Shown one piece after another: positions 11,001-23,200 of a DNA stretch of 64,000 nucleotides. Numbering within the stretch: position 1 is the stretch's first letter; each line of letters begins with the position of its first letter. This DNA comes from Segatella copri (GTDB taxonomy: Bacteria; Bacteroidota; Bacteroidia; Bacteroidales; Bacteroidaceae), in the NCBI RefSeq assembly GCF_019249655.2, contig NZ_CP137557.1, positions 812,501 through 876,500 of the forward strand. The letters run 5' to 3'. A program made the position numbers and the translations under genes. The notes beneath the pieces are model-generated. The model searched no databases, was not told the origin of the DNA, and saw only the letters and a program-made list of their open reading frames with translations.

Positions 11001-14000
11001 TCCAGTTCGAGTGTAGCCAGACATTTTTTGGAGAGATGCTTCTGGTAATAGTCTGGGTCGGAATTATCTCCAAGGTCGTCTAGTCGGAATGTAATCTTGG
11101 CATCTCCTGTCATGTCTGCTGGAAGCTTGCTATTGTATACATTATAATTATTGGTTCCTTCTGTAGGTGGGGTCATAAAGAGCCAGGCAGCAAAACCATT
11201 TGTGGTTTTGTCTGTACTTTCTTCGGTAGGTCCCTTGTACTTTTTCTCCGAAGATGCTCCCACATAGAGTCGGTAATTATTTGGAGCATTCTTTTCCAAA
11301 TCACATTTATAATCATCTTCATGTCCGCTTCTCATCTTCCAACTCTTGATTGTAACAGTCTGACCGGCTTTCAAACCGGCAAGAGCGGTCAGTCCATCTG
11401 AGTTGTCGTTATAGAAGACGATATGTTTCTTATAGGTATAACCTGTGATGTGGGCATTATAATAATAGTGGTATCCGGTAACATACCAGTAGTGGATTTC
11501 TGATTTAGTGTCAGGAACTTCTTCATTCATGGCATAGAAACCTGTAGGCGAACAGTCGTCGATGATATAACGGTTGTTCTTATTATTGTTCATATTCGTT
11601 GGGAATACGAAGTTACCTGTCGTTTCGAGGAAGTCTTTGTTCTCGTGTATATTGTCGGCATATACATATCCACCACCTTCACCATCGCGGGCATAGACAA
11701 GGTTCATCTCTATGACGCCATGAATAGGACCATAGTAGATGATTTCCTGCATCTTCTGCGTGCCCTGATTGATGATTTCCTGTACGTTCTGAATCTTCAG
11801 TGCATAACCCGATGCGATACCTACCATGTTCTTGGCGGTACCATTGTTGCGGTTCTGGAATGTGGTTACATCCTTCTTTTCCGAATCGTTAAACTTCTGA
11901 ATGAATTCTTGCTTATTTTTCAGATAAGACTTATCCCTTGCTGCACCATTTTCGTCATACCAGATATCTGTAAACTTAGTGTTTGAAAGAACCGCACCCA
12001 CATAATGGATGTTGTTCACCAAACCCATATAGTTTCTTGCCTTTACCTGATAAACCGAAGTATTCTCTGGTCGGGTCTGCAGCTTCTTATCGTCAGTCAA
12101 TGCTATCTTATCTGTAGCCTCCATCTTGATTTCACCCACACGGGCAATGGAGTAAGGTGTCTTGTTGATTTCATTGACCGTATAGTCGCGTGCTCCGAGC
12201 AGAGAGAAACAGTTGTCTTCGAGTCGGAGAATGTCCAGTCGTTGGAAGGTATTGATAATCTTCGGGTCTTCGATGGTATGCTCCGCAAAACCATATCCTG
12301 TGATATCGGCACTGCGGAATCCCTGAGCGTATGACAGGTGGCCGTCGCCGAAGATACCGCCTTCGCTGTCATACTCATAGAATTTATTCTCTCTGATGCC
12401 TCCCAAGTCTGATGGAGCCGTATTGCCTTTGGTATATTTCTCTGGTTCTGAGATAAATCGATAGGTATATTTCTGGTTCTTGTAAGCCTCATCGTCTTTA
12501 AAATAGCGGTAGTAGTAACCATAGAGATCGGTTCCTGCTGGCAGGTTGATTTCCTTCATATCCTGCTGTGAGATGGTGATATGCTCAGCCTCTTTGCTGT
12601 CACCTACCAGAATCAGGGTGTTACCTCCAAAACCGGCAGTGGTTCCGCCCGGCAGATTCTTGAGAGCTTCCAGATTTTCGTCGCTGCTAGAGAAGGTTTC
12701 ATCTACATTGAATTCCTTCGTCAGCTTCAGTACGGTGGTATTATTTGCCAGCACGGATGTACCCTGAGCGAGGGAATAACCTCCGCCATAAATTGCTTCA
12801 TCGATATGAATATTTACGCCATCCCATGAAGCGTTTTCGGGTGTTACTTCTTCGAAATAGTTAGTCTTCTGCTGGGTTATGTCAATCTCTTTCCCGTTGT
12901 TTATGGCAACAATATCATCATATACACCTTTCGATACCAACTCACCGGCAAGCAGATGAATCTCCTGCTTGATGGTTGGAGTCTCTGTGTTTCCATCCTT
13001 GTTCATCAGACCGATATTCTTCTTGTCGGTACGGTTTAGGATATATCTGCCGTTCTTCAATGATTTCACCTTGTAATAGGTTGGATAACCCACCTTTACC
13101 TGTGTTGAACCATAGACATAGCCAGAATAGGAACCTCCGGTTACCGAACGGAAGACGTGACCATTGAGGATATCCACATTGGTAAGACCGATGACATTAC
13201 CCTGCTGACCGCCACCATAGATGAAGTTGGCTGATACACCTGTAGCTCCGTTTACACCGCAAGGCTGGAACTTACCACCTTCTGTCTTAGGTTCAGAACA
13301 TTTCATATCCTTACCCATGATGATATTGGTATTGCCGTATACATAACTCTCCATACCATAGCCTGCACCATAAACGTTGAGGCTGGAGTAGTCTGGATTG
13401 CTGGCAAGATAATCGTTCGATTTCTCCAGTTTCGCCTTTTCCTTACCGGCAAGCATATCGCTCTGAAGGTCGATGGTTACGTCACCTCTCACCGTTCCCG
13501 TCTTGAAGCAGCCGCCATAAACGCATCCGCCCTGATAAGCTTCATTGTTTACGATGGTTGGTTTAAACTTATTCTTGATGGTCAGCTTGATGAAAGGGTC
13601 TGTTGAATGAGCCTGACCGAGCAGATAACCGCCTTCGTGGGTTACCTTACCCTTATAGTCGTAGTTGGCATTGTTGCAGCCACCCACAATCTTGCTGGTG
13701 ATGGTGAGACCTTCTGGGAAGGAATAATCTACCACCTTGCCCTTTTCATCCGGATAGATGTTCATGTTACCACGGTTACCGCCACAGTAGAAGGAACCGA
13801 TGGTACAATTCTTCAAGTTCTTATCCCAGTCCAATTTTCCCTGGATGTTCATCTCTACTGGCTGGAAGTAGAGGTCGAGCAGATGAGGATAGACAAGTGG
13901 GCGCTGGGCATTTTCTGTTGGCAGATACAGGGTATTGATACCCTTGTTGGAAGGGTCGTTCTCCCAGTCGATAGAATCTGCGAAGTCCAGTTCCTTGCTG

Positions 14001-15863
14001 GTGTCATAGTAGTCGCCATTCAGTTTCTGGAACTTGTTCATGAAGTTATTGTCTTCGGATGCCGTGAAGAGTGCATCGCCGTTGCAGCCCATGAATACGC
14101 TTCGGATGTTGACATTACTGCCAATCTTGATATCCACGCTACCCACGGTTTTGATGGTTTGGGCAACGGTCTGGCTACCTGATTGAGAGCTAGCCTGCGC
14201 ACTTGCCTGCGCATCGGCTTTCTGTGCCTTGAGCACGGTGGCTGAGTTACCTCCACCATATACATCGCCCTTGATAAGAACGTAATCCTCGTTGCTGTTG
14301 CCCATGATATTGATATTCACCTTGTTGGTCATCGGTCTCCACGAGTTGATGTTCACCATTTTGGCTGCATCGCTGGCTGCCTTGTGAGAAGGCATGTTCT
14401 CTCTCATCGGTACGGTGAATACCAATGGCGTGGTTTCCGAATTTGGGTCGTTCAGGTTGAGTGGATAGTTTTCGTTCACGGTAATCTGGGTGTTGCCCTT
14501 TCTGTCCAAGGCATAGAGGTAGTCACCGTTGCCGGCACCATATACATCGCCGTCAATCTTACCGCCATATATATTAATATGTGTACCAGTGCCTTCATTA
14601 TCCGTGAAGTTACCATTCTTCTCAACTACGTTTACATAGCCCGATACGTCGTTACCGCCGTACACATTGCCATGGATGAAGATGTCCTTGTTGCTGAAAG
14701 TGCTTTCTGATGATGCGGCAGAAGGATTTTGGGTTCCGATATTTACCGTGGTACTCTTTTCCACATCACCCATCATACCGCCGCCGAAGATGTCACGGCA
14801 GTCCATCGCATGGATATACACATGGGTGGCCTTGACGGAGTTGTAGAATCCGCCACCGAAGAGTCGGCGGCAGAAGGCACCACCATCTCCTGTTACGTAG
14901 GTTTCACCTTCTACCTTACCTGAGTAGCCGCCACCCACGAAGTCCATCACGGAATATCCGCTCCAGAAGTGCTTGTATTCTTCGCCTTTCTTCAAATCGA
15001 TGGATGGGTCAATCTTGCTTCCTCTTCCAGTCATGGCGATGTTCACATGGGTGTTGCCCTTGATGACAGTATGTTCGCCATAGCCGCCACCGAATACGCA
15101 GAAGTGAGGTGATCCCACCTTATTATATATCTCCTTCCATACCATGGTATCGAAGAATTTCACTTTTACTCCATAAACCACCTGGGTATCATCATGCAGC
15201 AATCCCTTTTCCATGGTGAGATGAGCATCTTTGCCTACCACGCATGCTATGTTTCCACCGGCATAGATGTTGTGGTTGATTTTGAACTTCAAAGCCTGGT
15301 GGTTGTATTGTGGAGAGTAGGTGATACTGGTTTTTTCATCGATGAATGCCGGTTCCCAGAAACGGGTATCTGCCAGCCAGTAGGAGGTGAGCATTGCCTG
15401 GCCGCCCTTGATATATACATTGGTGTTACCCTTTACGTCTGCCGAGGTGATGGCTACTTTTTCCTCTTTATCTACGCTGAGGGTATCGCAGCTGCCCAAA
15501 CCTCCGCCATAGATGCCATGACCTATTCTTCCATCGTAGATGGTGACGAAGGTGTTACCATATACCGTTCCGTTCTGGCAACCACCATAGATTTTTTCCA
15601 TCAGCAATGGCAGCATGGTTGCGTTGATGTTGTCAGCAGGATGCGCCATGTTCTTATCTGAAGAAGGATCTTCGGGAACGCCAGTTTCTGTCCTGTATGG
15701 ATAGGTGATGACTGGTCGGTCTATCAGCAAACTGGTATTGCCGTAGATGGCACCCAAGTGTGTGACGTCGCCGCATTGGGTGGCAAGACGGCCCTTGCCT
15801 CCGGCGAACACCTGCGAATAGATGCCGGCACCTCGGATGTTGACCAACGTGGTGCGATGGGAG

Positions 15864-15923
15864 GCATCGTCTTTGTTGCTGGTATCGTCTTTGTTGCTGG
15901 CATCGTCTTTGTTGCTGGTATCC
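15864..15923 (-). repeat. 18-bp in-frame tandem repeat encoding a six-residue linker
   Basis: About 3.3 copies of an 18-bp unit encode alternating DASNKD/DTSNKD hexapeptides inside the giant adhesin, between a GGG turn and the next strand. The copies are nearly identical at DNA level, so copy number could change by slippage without changing frame. Confidence 0.85.
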
Positions 15924-17046
15924 TTGTTTCCAACGTTTGCCACATCGCCTCCACCATATACGCTTCCGATAACCAGGGTACGGTCTATCTCGATATTGGT
16001 ATCTTTCAAATGCAGCTTTCTACCATATACATGTACCTCTGTCTTCTGCACGTTTGCCATATCAGGGAAGTCGATGTATTTTCCATCCTTGTTCTTGACC
16101 GACTCCACTCCGGCACCGCCGCCATATACGTTCTGTCCGACGAAGCCCGACTTGATGAATATCTTGGAGTTGCCACCTACCTTTCCGAAGTCATAGTCTT
16201 TGCCCGTGGTATATTCTCCGAAAGGCACAGCACCGAGACCTGCACCATAGATGTTTTCGCAGAAAAGCTGGCAGTCGGTTTCCACGTAGGTATTGCCTGT
16301 TACATATCCTGAGAAACCGCCACCATGGATGGTCTGGAAAGAGAAGCCCGGTACACCGAGCGTCCACGCCAGACGACTTACGCGATAGCGACGGAAGGTT
16401 GCCGGGTCGTTGTCCGTACCATCGTTATTGCCGCCATCCACACTGCCATAATATTTTTTCTTTTCTTCCTTGGAAACTTTCTTGAATTCCTCATAGAGGC
16501 TTTTCTCGAAATCGGTGTATGTTTTGAAGTCTTCTTTCTGACTGAGATAGCGGTATTTCGCTCCATCTACTTCGATGACACCATCGTCATCTATATGGCT
16601 ACCCGGTTGTGCATACACCGTCGCCTTAGCCACCTTGGTATTGGCACCATATCCGGCACCGAAAACGGAGAACTGAGGGTCGGCAACATTCTTGCTGCTG
16701 ATATACCAGCAAAGCCCCGGAAGGGTGGTGAAGTCGAACATACTGAGCGGTTCGCCGTTCTTGTCGATGATATCATCCAGAGGCGAGTGGTTGATGATTA
16801 CGATAGCCTCTCCGGTTTCTTTTTCTGCTGTTGTTGCGTTGTTGTCGGTATAGGTACCCACGAAGCAGGCACGGTTGCCGCCGCCATAGATATTGTTATT
16901 CTTCTTGAAACATCCCGAGAGGAGTTTTTCGTTCGTAAAGCTGAAGAACTGCTGGCTGTCCTCATCGTTCAAGATGCTTTCTATAGCCGCCTTTGCCTGG
17001 GCATTGGTAAGCTGGTCTTTGGTTTCAGCCTTCAGAATATCTTCTG

Positions 17047-18297
17047 TTATCTCCCTGAATCTGTGATAGAGTTGCAGATCTTCTTACCGTTGCCTTGTGC
17101 TGCCAGCCAGGTGGTGATATTGCCGTTGATATCGGCATTCTGGTTCCATATCCAGGTTCCGCCATCCATCTGTACCTTGGTGTTGCCGAGAATGTTGGCG
17201 TAGGTAGCCTTATGGGCTGAATCCTTTTCTCCGGGCACTTCCTGGGTATCCTGGTTCTCTTCAGAGATTTCAATATCGCCGTAGCCTCCACCGAAGATGT
17301 CACGACCCAGCATACCACCCTCGATATGCACCAGGGTGTTGCCATCTACCGTACCATAGGCACAACCGCCATAGATGTTGTACCATACGTATGGCACGGT
17401 ATTGCCGTAATAATCGAGTGCGACGGAATTGATGGACGTAGCTGCCGTGTTGGCTACGTGAACGATGGTGTTACCATTGATGCGACCTATCTGGTCATAC
17501 TGCTGTGCCGCATTTCTGCGAAGACCCTTGCCGCCACCGAATACGGAACCGAAGATGTCGCCGCCGATGATATTCACCAGGGTGCGGAAGTCTTTTGATA
17601 TGTATGACGGATTGATTTCATCATCATAGATGATATCGCCTTTTTCTTTGTTAATGTTTGAATAGCTTTGTGGCTTTATCTTGTAATTAGGAGTATAATC
17701 TTTAGGTCCTACATTCGCCATATCTCCACCGCCATAAACCTTACCATAGATTTTGGCATTGTCAGAAATCTCAACTATGGTCTTGCCGATGACACGAGCC
17801 ACGTCGATGAAGTGGGTGCCTGTAGCAGTCTTTGGCGCCACACCTGCACCACCGCCGAAAACATCGCCATAGATGTTTCCGCCTTTCACAAAAACCTCTG
17901 TACGTGAATCTTCGTAAGCAATATCTCCTATCTGTCCCGTCGTGTTGTCTTTATCCTTGTAAGGATCACCGAATCCTCCGCCATATACACGGTGCAGGAA
18001 GGTGTTTCCATCTACGGTTACCTTGGTACTTCTGGTTACGGTGCCGGCATATCCGCCACCCAATACGCCCAGGATGGTGAAGTTAGGAATACCCTTGGAG
18101 TTGTCGAAAACCGGGATGGTTGTCTTTGAGGCGTTTCTGCGGTTGTGAGGACGAGCCATTTGCTCGGTATTGTCTTCGTCATCCACCTCGGCATCATAAT
18201 CGCTATAATCTCCTTCCACATTCACTGTCACATCGGTATAGGCAACGGAAGTGTGCTCACCATATCCGCCACCGAATACCGAGAAGTGAGGGAGAGG
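17047..18297 (-). pseudogene. Giant glycine-triad repeat adhesin, middle fragment (IS on one side, frameshift on the other)
   Basis: The open frame begins exactly at the left end of the IS element, with residues PLPHFSVFGGGYGEHT, and runs 413 codons to the lesion near 17059. After that it reads a few wrong residues to a stop at 17047. It contains seven GGG turns in the same order as those in the flanking fragments (GGGYGEHT, GGGYAG, GGGFG, GGGAG, GGGDMANVG, GGGKG, GGCAYG, GGGYGD). Adding one T to the GATTC run on the coding strand gives ...SITDFREITEDIL... and joins the downstream frame smoothly. Apparent ATG starts inside (such as at 18231) are not real gene starts. Confidence 0.85.
17058..17059 (-). 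other. Probable 1-nt deletion (frameshift) in giant adhesin gene
   Basis: Going from the middle to the C-terminal fragment needs a -1 change of frame. The overlap holds no slippery heptamer followed by a stem-loop. Restoring a third T in GATTTC gives a smooth protein join and makes the whole gene divisible by three (14961 nt without the IS). It could be a real mutation or a sequencing/assembly error. Confidence 0.7.
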
Positions 18298-18403
18298 CCG
18301 TCCGAAAACTTAATTAGGGAAGCAAACAACTGAATTGGGCATTTTTCTTTTGCTCTTTATAGTTAATTAACTTCGTATCTTCTTGATTCTCAATTATTTT
18401 ATG

Positions 18404-18411
18404 TATTTTTG
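18404..18411 (+). promoter_or_regulatory. Bacteroidetes -7 box (TATTTTTG) for the IS transposase
   Basis: TATTTTTG lies 20 bp before the transposase ATG, with a TTG about 21 bp further upstream (18383-18385). This matches the TTTG/TAnnTTTG promoter pattern of the phylum. Confidence 0.5.
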
Positions 18412-18431
18412 TAGTAAAAAACAAGAAAGAT

Positions 18432-20120
18432 ATGGCATATAAAAAAGGACAAGATAGACGACAGAGGGTTCTTTTCCCTGATTGCATTGACGAGTATGTA
18501 GAGGCTGACGCCCCTGTTCGCTTGTTTGATGCTTTTGTCGATAATCTCAAAATGGATGAACTGGGATTCGTCCGCAGTACTCCTGCAGAGACAGGTACTC
18601 CTGGATATGATCCTCGCGATCTCCTCAAACTCTATATTTATGGTTACTTCTATCAGGTACGTTCCTCTCGCAAACTTGCTCGTGAGTGCAAGTGTAACGT
18701 AGAGGTAATGTGGCTGCTCAACAAGCTGACTCCTGACTTTCGTACAATCTCCGATTTCCGCAAGGACAACAAGAAGGCTATTACTAAAGTTTTTAAAGAG
18801 TTCAACAAGTTTTGTATGGGACTGAAGCTCTTTTCCAAGTCGTACATCTCTATTGATGGAAGCAAGTTTAAGGCTGTAAATGCTAAAGACAACAACCTTA
18901 CTCTAAGCAAACTCGATGACCGAATCAAGCGTCTTGATGAACATATTTCAATCTATATGGAAGAACTTGAAGCATACGATCATGAGGAAGGACGCAGGCT
19001 CTCTAAAGATGAGTTGCAACGTAAGCTTGATGTTTGCAAGGAGCGCAAGGAACGCTATGAGGGATACCGTGATACACTTGAGAAAAGTGGTGAAAGCCAG
19101 ATTTCCTTAACCGATCCTGATTCCCGACTAATGAAAGCCAACGAAGGCTTTTGTGTCGGTTATAATGTGCAAACTGCAGTTGATGCGGAGAGCCATATGA
19201 TAGCAGGCTTCCTGGTAACCAACAGTCCAACAGACCATGGTCAGCTTACAAGCGTAGCATCTGAGGTGAAAGCCGATTATGGTGTTGACGTTCTTGAATC
19301 AACTGCAGACAAGGGGTACGAGTGTCCCGAGGATCATGCAGATGCATTGGCTAATGGTATCGTACCAAATGTCATCCAACGTGATGGCAGCTGCACGGAG
19401 CAGGTTCAGTTTGACTATAACGAAGCTACCATAACTGACGAACAAAAGTCAAGTACTAATCCAGAAGATTTGAAGGCATGTCTTGAAGCTGCAGTCATAC
19501 CGGAAGCCTACAAGGATTTTTTAACCGATGCACAGATTGTAGAGGTCAAGGAGTACACTTCTGATGTAGCAGAGTCTGCTGTACTGAAGATGACTCCCGG
19601 GCAGATGCGTGCCAAGGCTCTTGAAGGATACTTCGTGAGGGATGCCGAACGCAATCTTGTCTATTGTCCGCAAGGAGAAATCCTGAGGCAAAAGTCTATC
19701 AAAAGAAACGGTATGATCCGCTACTGCAACAAGCTTGCATGTAAAAAATGCAAGTGCAAGTGTACCATCCAGAAGTTCAAGGAGGCAGACTTCAACAAAG
19801 ACACCTTGATAAAGGCAACCGAAGCAAAACGCAAGCAACTCAAAGAAGAGAATAAGGACAAGCCAAAACCTCCAAGAATGAAGATCGTGAAGAAGGGTGT
19901 CCGTTACGTTTTACATCTAGATCAGAACAAGATGGACAATCGCAAATGCCTCTCCGAGCATCCTTTTGGAACCATGAAGCGAGCACTTGGGCAATACTAC
20001 TTTTTACTGAAAGGCAAACTGAAAGTAACTGCTGAGATGGGTCTCTTTTGCCTATCTTATAACCTTCGTCGTGCCATATCTCTCAAAGGTGTACCTGCTT
20101 TGATTGCTTCTCTTGGATAA
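18432..20120 (+). CDS. IS1182-family DDE transposase, 562 aa
   Basis: Full-length transposase. It begins with the N-terminal DUF772-type domain (residues about 1-110: VLFPDCIDEYV, followed by DPRDLLKLYIYGY). It then has an RNase H-like DDE core with acidic residues in SIDGSKFKAV, TADKGYECPEDH and SEHPFGTMKRA. A Cys/Lys-rich insert (CKKCKCKC, with further Cys nearby) lies between the second and third acidic motifs and may bind zinc. The length fits the family and no internal stop is seen, so the element may be active. It reads opposite to the interrupted adhesin gene, so its own transcription would not drive the adhesin. Confidence 0.95.
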   Translation: MAYKKGQDRRQRVLFPDCIDEYVEADAPVRLFDAFVDNLKMDELGFVRSTPAETGTPGYDPRDLLKLYIYGYFYQVRSSRKLARECKCNVEVMWLLNKLTPDFRTISDFRKDNKKAITKVFKEFNKFCMGLKLFSKSYISIDGSKFKAVNAKDNNLTLSKLDDRIKRLDEHISIYMEELEAYDHEEGRRLSKDELQRKLDVCKERKERYEGYRDTLEKSGESQISLTDPDSRLMKANEGFCVGYNVQTAVDAESHMIAGFLVTNSPTDHGQLTSVASEVKADYGVDVLESTADKGYECPEDHADALANGIVPNVIQRDGSCTEQVQFDYNEATITDEQKSSTNPEDLKACLEAAVIPEAYKDFLTDAQIVEVKEYTSDVAESAVLKMTPGQMRAKALEGYFVRDAERNLVYCPQGEILRQKSIKRNGMIRYCNKLACKKCKCKCTIQKFKEADFNKDTLIKATEAKRKQLKEENKDKPKPPRMKIVKKGVRYVLHLDQNKMDNRKCLSEHPFGTMKRALGQYYFLLKGKLKVTAEMGLFCLSYNLRRAISLKGVPALIASLG

Positions 20121-20253
20121 TGACCTGTAGGGATCAATACCATCGAAAAACACGCTCTATTAGTGTTCATATCGGCCATTTTAAGCCCTTATGACGAATT
20201 GTTTAACATAAACTAAAATTTTAAGATGAAAAAAGATATGCCCTTAGAGGGGC

Positions 20254-23200
20254 TTAGGTGGAGTCGTGATAGCGGTTCTGCCCTCTATGATACACCCCAA
20301 AACGGCCGTTCTCGGACGGGCTGGGGAAGTTGTTGTCGTCATACGATTCCTTCCATTCTTTTGTGTTCAGAAGATCGAATGGAGTCATACCCTTCAGCAC
20401 CTCTACAGTAGCAACACCTTTTACGTTGCAGGCAAGATTACCGCCACCATAGATATTATGAGGATTCAGGAAATGAGGATCGCCGTCTGGCGTATCGCTG
20501 CCATAGAAAAGAGTATCGTTTTCTTTGGTCCATTTAATGATACCTTTCTTTTCATCCCATATCTTATTCCAGATGACATTGATGGAGAAGCTGTCTTTTG
20601 GCTTTCCGTCGTCGCCTTCTTCCTGTCCACCCATATCCTGTGCCAGATTCACGTTGGTATCGCCTGAAATATCGGCAGAAGTGAACTTCTTCGTATCGGT
20701 CAGTTCTGTGCCCGATTCATCCTTGATATTACCCATACCGCCACCGAATATCTGTCCGGCGAAGTTGGCTGCGAAGATGTTAACGTTGGTGCTGCCATCT
20801 ACCTGTGCATAGTTTCCGCCGCCATAGATATCGCCATAGATGGAAGGTGCCTGCTGGCTGCTTCCGGTGAAGGTGACGTTGGTATTGCCGATTACCTTTC
20901 CCACAGAATCTGGGAGTTGGGTAAAGCCATCTGTTGATACCGGGGTTGTAGCTATAGGACTGGTAAGACGTCTCTTTCTTCCTTTTCCGCCTGCAAAGAC
21001 AGAACCGAGGATATTGGCTTTATCGCCGATAATCACGTTGGTGGCATCTTTTCTTATAATCGTGTTGTTTGCATATTTTTTTATGTTTTCTACCACTGCC
21101 ATATCGCCACCTCCATAGATGTTCTGATAGAAGGTTCCGCCATAGATGGTAACGTTGGATTTGCCGTAGATGCGAGCCATCTCCAAGAGGGTAGAGATAT
21201 CATTGACTGTACCATACAATCTTGCATCTGCCACACCATATCCGCCTCCGAAGATAGGGCAATGGAAGGTTCCGCCATAGATATTGAGTGCTACGTTGCC
21301 GTAGGTCTGACCGAGGGCAGTATAGTCGCTGGCTTGTCCCTTTCCTTCCTTGGCTCCGTAAGGATTTTTGGAGTAATACCAGTAGGTGCCTCGTCCTCCC
21401 GCAAAGATACCGTTCTTGCAATAGAAGGTGCCGCCATTGATGGTAAGAGATACAGCGGCTGTTTCTCCCTCGCTTCCATATACATTACCACCCGTCTTAC
21501 TTGGGATGGCGCTGGAAGAAGTCCACAGTCCCGGACTCATATATCCGCTACCTCCGGCATAGATACCGTCAATCTCCCCATCTTTATCTTTAGAGCCAAA
21601 GATACCATCATTGATGATGATTTGGGTGTTGGTTTTGAGAGGATCTACATAGGCATAAGTATAATCTCCTGCGTTATAGCAACGGTAGGAAACCAAATTG
21701 CTCTTGGCAACTGAGTAAGGACCATAAAGCATCACGTCTTTAGTATCATTCCAGTAGGCGATGCTTTGATCCGGTGTATGGGTCTTGGCATCGTCTTTAC
21801 CATAACCGATACCGTTCATACCACCTGCTCCTGCACCAAAGATACCGCAGAGGATTTTTTCCTTCTCGGTGTTGCTTTCAGGCAGGATCTTGAAGGTTCC
21901 GCCATTGATGGTGATGGCGCTGTAGCCATAGAATGGGTTGTTGATTGTTATATTGCCAGCATGACCACGACCCATACTACCGCCATAAAGTTCGGTAACA
22001 ACCACGCGGTCGTTATCCTTGAACTTATCTTTGTCCTTATATTCTGAACTGGCTGGGTCGAGCAGGATATTGGCTCTCCCCATAAAGGTATTCATAGGAA
22101 CATTGTAGGTCTTGTTTCCGTATTTCAACGTGAATGGACGCTCGGCACCCAGGGTTCCGTTAACGATACGAGCCACCTTACCACTCTTGATGATGATATC
22201 CACATCGGCATACATGGCACCCTCGTGGTTTCCGGCAAGAATGATACCGGCATCGTAATCGCTCTTTAGTTTTTGATTATCATTGTATTTATCATTCCAT
22301 TCTCTGTCAATATCCATCGTGATGGTACACTTGATTGGCAGGTTAGGCGTTCCCATCACACCATTCAGCTGATTACCAATGGTGTCTTGGGCGATAGTCT
22401 GTCGACCACCCACACAGATGGCAGAATAGAAGCCCGACTTGATGGTGATGCTGAAACCCTCCTTGCCATGCGGCATGGATGTTTCGAAGGCTTCAATGTT
22501 TTTCTTGTTGTTCAGCGGATAGAAACGACCATCGTTGCTGAAACCGCCGAATATCTGCATAGGGGTTGTTACGGCACCATCAATGGTACCATAATTGATG
22601 GCGTTATCTTTGAAACCTTCCATCTTGATGCCTTTACCCATCTCCAGGTTATTGTATTGGCAGAAGATGTTTTTATAGGAAGAACCGCCTGGACTGGTAT
22701 TTTTGAAGGTGATATTCTCAAAGCGGGTATCTCCCCAAAGAGGAAGACCCTTGTCGAGACTGGTAATCTCGATGGAACCGCCACCTTTATAATCGCCATA
22801 TTCGCCGGTAATAGTCACGTTGCGGAAGAGTGGAGAATTCTTTTGGGCATTATCCCATTTTTCTTTGGTAAGAATATTACCTCCTGTATTATTGTTGGTA
22901 ATATTGAAACCATTTATCGTGTTATTGGTAACTTCTTTGCTACTTTCACCCATCAATACGATGATGTTCTCGTCCCATGAACCAGCTTTCGAAAGCTTGC
23001 TGTAAGCTCCCTTCCAGGTCTTCATAGGTTCTTCTTTCGTGTAGCCGGAATTATTGTTGTCATCACCCGATGTTGGGCTCAGATAAACCACGGTTGTGGC
23101 ACTTACCCTGGTATCGAGAAAAGTCTTTCCGCCCGAAGTAACGAGAATATGGCAGCTGTATTTATCGTTATAAGATGCAGTAGATGGACGTTTAAAGCTG

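Larger units (their letters stand above)
8054..17059 (-). pseudogene. Giant glycine-triad repeat adhesin, C-terminal fragment (about 3000 residues) after a frameshift
   Basis: This is the 3' part of a gene whose true start is at 25035. The frame resumes at 17059, just after a 1-nt deletion; its first internal ATG is at 16972. The first ~1500 residues are dense in short turns of the form (I/V)(Y/F)GGG followed by a GNTxVxI-like strand, about 22 of them, suggesting a long beta-solenoid. The second half is non-repetitive. It includes a GLUG-like motif (HGNGHVIRGL followed by GxIxNLGL, near 10.1-10.3 kb), a GISLPF module and a C-terminal tail ending GIYIFGKAKVLVK, similar to tails on other Prevotella exported proteins. 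Without its signal peptide this fragment cannot be exported unless the upstream lesions are repaired or bypassed. Family identity is by eye. Confidence 0.85.
18298..20319 (+). mobile_element. IS1182-family insertion sequence (about 2022 bp) inside the giant adhesin gene
   Basis: The ends carry 12-bp inverted repeats that differ at one base (CCGTCCGAAAAC on the left; CCGTCCGAGAAC read inward from the right). With these limits the host frame on both sides rejoins exactly (FPS then PLPHFSVFGGGYGEHT) and no target duplication is needed. The rejoined segment matches the parallel repeat of the same protein (WKEIYN..GSPHF.VFGGGYGEHT) near 15.1 kb. The element holds one transposase gene on the plus strand, opposite to the host gene. 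About 200 bp after the transposase carry no gene; they encode the 21-residue foreign tail of the truncated host protein. Confidence 0.85.

Noticed and set aside
17040..17100. Programmed -1 ribosomal frameshift in the giant adhesin
   Set aside because: No slippery heptamer or strong downstream stem in the overlap; a single missing T explains the shift more simply.
18298..18310. 3-bp target-site duplication (GGC) at the IS ends
   Set aside because: Taking GGC as a duplication would leave the rebuilt adhesin out of frame by one base; limits at CCGTCCGA without duplication restore it exactly.
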